In this document: piece by piece, positions 5,891 through 7,804 of the stretch
Layout of the letters: the number at the start of each line of letters is the position of its first letter
Position numbering within the stretch: position 1 is the stretch's first letter
NCBI GenBank assembly: GCA_017456685.1
Contig: JAFTIV010000188.1
Coordinates: 1-7,804, forward strand
Direction of reading: 5' to 3'
Source of the DNA: Clostridia bacterium
GTDB lineage: Bacteria; Bacillota; Clostridia; Oscillospirales; CAG-272
Length of the DNA stretch: 7,804 nucleotides
The notes under the pieces: generated by a model
Seen by the model: only the letters and a program-made list of their open reading frames with translations
The model's database searches: none
What the model was told of the DNA's origin: nothing
Position numbers and translations under genes: made by a program

Positions 5891-6895
5891 TTAGTGCTTT
5901 GGCTCGGTGAAGCCTATTTTGCGTTTTACCTTTGACATTGTGCGTCTTGCGTTTCTAAATGCCTCATCTGCGCCCTTTGCCATAGTTGCCTCGAGATATG
6001 CCTTATCAGCCATAAGTCTTGCAAATTCAGCTCTTACAGGAGCGAGATTGTCGGCTACTGCCTCTCCTACAGCGAGCTTGAAGTCGCCATAGCCCATTCC
6101 TGCAAATTCACGCTCCGCCTCAGCGATTGTCTTATCGGTTACGCATGAGTAGATTGTAAGAAGGTTTGAAATGCCTGGCTTTTCCAAAGAGAAAATAATT
6201 TCGTTATTTGAGTCGGTAACTGCTCTTTTGAACTTTCTTATAATATCGTCCTTGCTATCAAGAATACGAACTACCGCATTTTCGTTCGTGTCCGACTTGC
6301 TCATTTTCTTTGTTGGGTCCTGAAGTGAGCAAATCTTCGCCCCCTCCTTTGGAATAAAGCCCTCTGGCACTACGAAGGTTTCTCCGTAGATTTGATTGAA
6401 GCGATTTGCAATATCGCGCGCAAGCTCAAGGTGCTGCTTTTGGTCTATACCAACAGGCACAAGCTCAGTTTGATAGAGCAAGATATCGGCTGCCATAAGT
6501 GAGGGGTATGTAAAGAGCCCTGCGTTTATATTATCTGCGTTTTTGGCGCTCTTGTCCTTGAATTGAGTCATACGCGAAAGCTCACCAAACATTGTGTAGC
6601 AATCAAGCACCCATCCAAGCTCCGCGTGCTGAGGCACATGGCTTTGAACGAAAAGTGTATTTTTTTCGGGATCAAGACCGCAAGCCATATAAAGAGCGAG
6701 AGTTTCGTAGGTGCGACGACGAAGCTCTGCAGGATTTTGTCTTACAGTAATTGCGTGCATATCAACAACACAATAATAGCAATGGTATTCATTTGAAAAT
6801 GCGCTAAAGTTACGAATTGCGCCAAGATAGTTTCCTATAGTAAGGTTTCCCGAGGGCTGAACGCCCGAGAAAACGACCTTTTTATCATTATACAT
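5891..6895 (-). CDS. trpS: Tryptophanyl-tRNA synthetase
   Basis: This 334-residue class I aminoacyl-tRNA synthetase charges tRNA-Trp with tryptophan in the cytoplasm. The N-terminal FSGVQPSGNLTIGNYLGA (9-26) contains the HIGH-equivalent TIGN (19-22). The TrpS-type active-site stretches YPSLMAADILLY (130-141) and VPVGIDQKQHLELARDIA (146-163) and the KMSKS loop (197-201) follow in order. Length and motifs identify TrpS rather than TyrS. The ATG at 6895 fits the conserved N-terminus, and an in-frame TAG lies shortly upstream. The ribosome binding site AGGAG is about 11 bases away, slightly long. Its own promoter (6931-6959) leaves a leader of under 30 bases, too short for the T-box leader that controls trpS in many Firmicutes. 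Confidence 0.97.
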   Translation of the reverse strand: MYNDKKVVFSGVQPSGNLTIGNYLGAIRNFSAFSNEYHCYYCVVDMHAITVRQNPAELRRRTYETLALYMACGLDPEKNTLFVQSHVPQHAELGWVLDCYTMFGELSRMTQFKDKSAKNADNINAGLFTYPSLMAADILLYQTELVPVGIDQKQHLELARDIANRFNQIYGETFVVPEGFIPKEGAKICSLQDPTKKMSKSDTNENAVVRILDSKDDIIRKFKRAVTDSNNEIIFSLEKPGISNLLTIYSCVTDKTIAEAEREFAGMGYGDFKLAVGEAVADNLAPVRAEFARLMADKAYLEATMAKGADEAFRNARRTMSKVKRKIGFTEPKH

Positions 6896-6930
6896 AGCTT
6901 TTTTATACTCCTAAAATTAAAGTCACATAT

Positions 6931-6959
6931 ATATTATCACACATTCTCGTTTTTTTCAA
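6931..6959 (-). promoter_or_regulatory. Sigma-A promoter of trpS
   Basis: On the minus strand, TTGAAA (6959-6954), a 17-base spacer and TAATAT (6936-6931) form a good promoter. TGA before the -10 box (6939-6937) acts as an extended -10 and is also the stop codon of the upstream gene. The predicted start is near 6924. Confidence 0.75.
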
Positions 6960-7804
6960 TGCTTTTTTCTTTTTTTAATCCATCATAAATTGTTTTTGTT
7001 ATAAAAGCAAGCAAGGGGGCAACTATCATTCCACCAAGTCCTGCGACTTTAAGCCCTGCATACATTGAAAGTATTGCTATCAAGGGGTGGACATTCATTT
7101 GAGCACTTACTATTTTTGGCTCTATTATCTGTCTTACGATATATACGACAAGGAACAAAACAGCAAGCCCTATTGCAAGAGTGGTATTGCCTGCTATTAG
7201 TGAGATAATCGCCCAAGGGATAAGAACTGTGCCAACGCCAAGAATTGGCAAAAGATCAACGAGGGCTATTATTATAGAGAGTGTTAGGGCGTTTTCCACC
7301 CCAAGGATTAGAAGCCCTGCAAGCACCTCTGCAAAGGTGATAAAAAGAAGCAAGAGATATGAGCGCAAATAGCTTGATAGCACAAACAAAATATCTCTTT
7401 TCACTCTTGGAAGGCGCTTTTTAATTTCGTCTGGCATATGGGCGGTGAGAGCTCTTGTGATTTTTGAATAATCCTTTGAAAAATAAAAGAGCGAGAGCAA
7501 AATTACAACGGCTGTGACTACAATTTCAGGAAGTGAGGCAACGAGTGAGCCAAGTGCCATGGTAATGCCTGAGCTGAGCTCACCAACGGCATTTTTTGCC
7601 ATTTCAAGTGCGACTGTGTAAATTGAGGTATCCTCTGCTATATTGTTCTTTAAAAAGGGAAATTTATCGAACAGGTCCTCGACGAAGGAAAGTGCCTTTG
7701 TTATATAGTTATCCTCTGCACTAAGATGCTCGCTTATAAGAGCAATTAGGCTTCCTATCTGCTCTAAAACTGTGCCAGAAATAAGAACTATTAGATAAAT
7801 GCCT
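6937..7804 (-). CDS. ytvI: AI-2E/YtvI-type membrane protein, 5' end outside the window
   Basis: This polytopic membrane protein belongs to the AI-2E transporter (PerM/YtvI) family; the Bacillus YtvI member is linked to sporulation. The frame stays open to the right edge. I read no stop from 7603 to 7803, so at least 288 residues are visible and the start lies beyond the window; the Met at 7602 is internal. Family length is about 350, so perhaps 60 residues are missing. An amphipathic, charged central segment precedes hydrophobic helices starting VVTAVVILLSLFYF. The diagnostic C-terminal signature RQIIEPKIV...VHPLIAILSMYAG...GLGGMIVAPLLA is present, ending in a Lys-rich tail. No terminator follows, so its transcript may run into trpS. 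The family is secure; the YtvI assignment is inferred, and the transported substrate is unknown. Confidence 0.85.
   Translation of the reverse strand, partial: GIYLIVLISGTVLEQIGSLIALISEHLSAEDNYITKALSFVEDLFDKFPFLKNNIAEDTSIYTVALEMAKNAVGELSSGITMALGSLVASLPEIVVTAVVILLSLFYFSKDYSKITRALTAHMPDEIKKRLPRVKRDILFVLSSYLRSYLLLLFITFAEVLAGLLILGVENALTLSIIIALVDLLPILGVGTVLIPWAIISLIAGNTTLAIGLAVLFLVVYIVRQIIEPKIVSAQMNVHPLIAILSMYAGLKVAGLGGMIVAPLLAFITKTIYDGLKKEKSIEKNENV

Noticed and set aside
6937..7602. A complete 221-residue AI-2E-type protein starting at 7602
   Set aside because: The reading frame continues without a stop to the right edge and the family is longer, so the Met is internal and the gene is cut by the window.

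Overview
The window looks like ordinary chromosome from an endospore-forming, moderately AT-rich member of the Clostridia (Firmicutes), probably an uncultured gut lineage. The evidence is a SpoVAF/GerA-type germination protein, a YtvI/AI-2E-type membrane protein, strong GGAGG-type ribosome binding sites, extended -10 sigma-A promoters and Bacillus-type housekeeping genes. I assign no species. I see no phage, transposase, CRISPR, tRNA or rRNA.

Layout. Positions 1-219 hold no convincing gene but contain a chain of short overlapping palindromes (31-130). A leftward block follows, read in the order response regulator (2854-3564), THUMP-type rRNA methyltransferase (1688-2809) and spoVAF-like gene (220-1632). 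The two gaps inside this block each carry a hairpin followed by a T-run. The second hairpin also contains the ribosome binding site of the spoVAF-like gene. A 241-base AT-rich divergent region (3565-3805) has a good promoter in each direction. Rightward lie ychF (3806-4900) and, 15 bases later, a compact GH29 (alpha-L-fucosidase)-like gene (4916-5830). A bidirectional terminator (5832-5885) separates these from leftward trpS (5891-6895). The trpS promoter overlaps the stop codon of a leftward AI-2E/YtvI-type gene, which runs off the right edge (6937-7804, its 5' end missing).

How the genes relate. The leftward block combines a stand-alone OmpR-type regulator, a ribosome-modifying enzyme and a spore-membrane protein. 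Its internal hairpins suggest the downstream genes are expressed at lower or conditional levels. ychF (a ribosome-associated ATPase), the methyltransferase and trpS are translation-related housekeeping genes; spoVAF and ytvI relate to spores. I found no convincing new multi-gene system. The points most worth checking are the terminator/ribosome-binding-site overlap before spoVAF, the palindrome chain at the left edge, and the short GH29-like enzyme paired with ychF.
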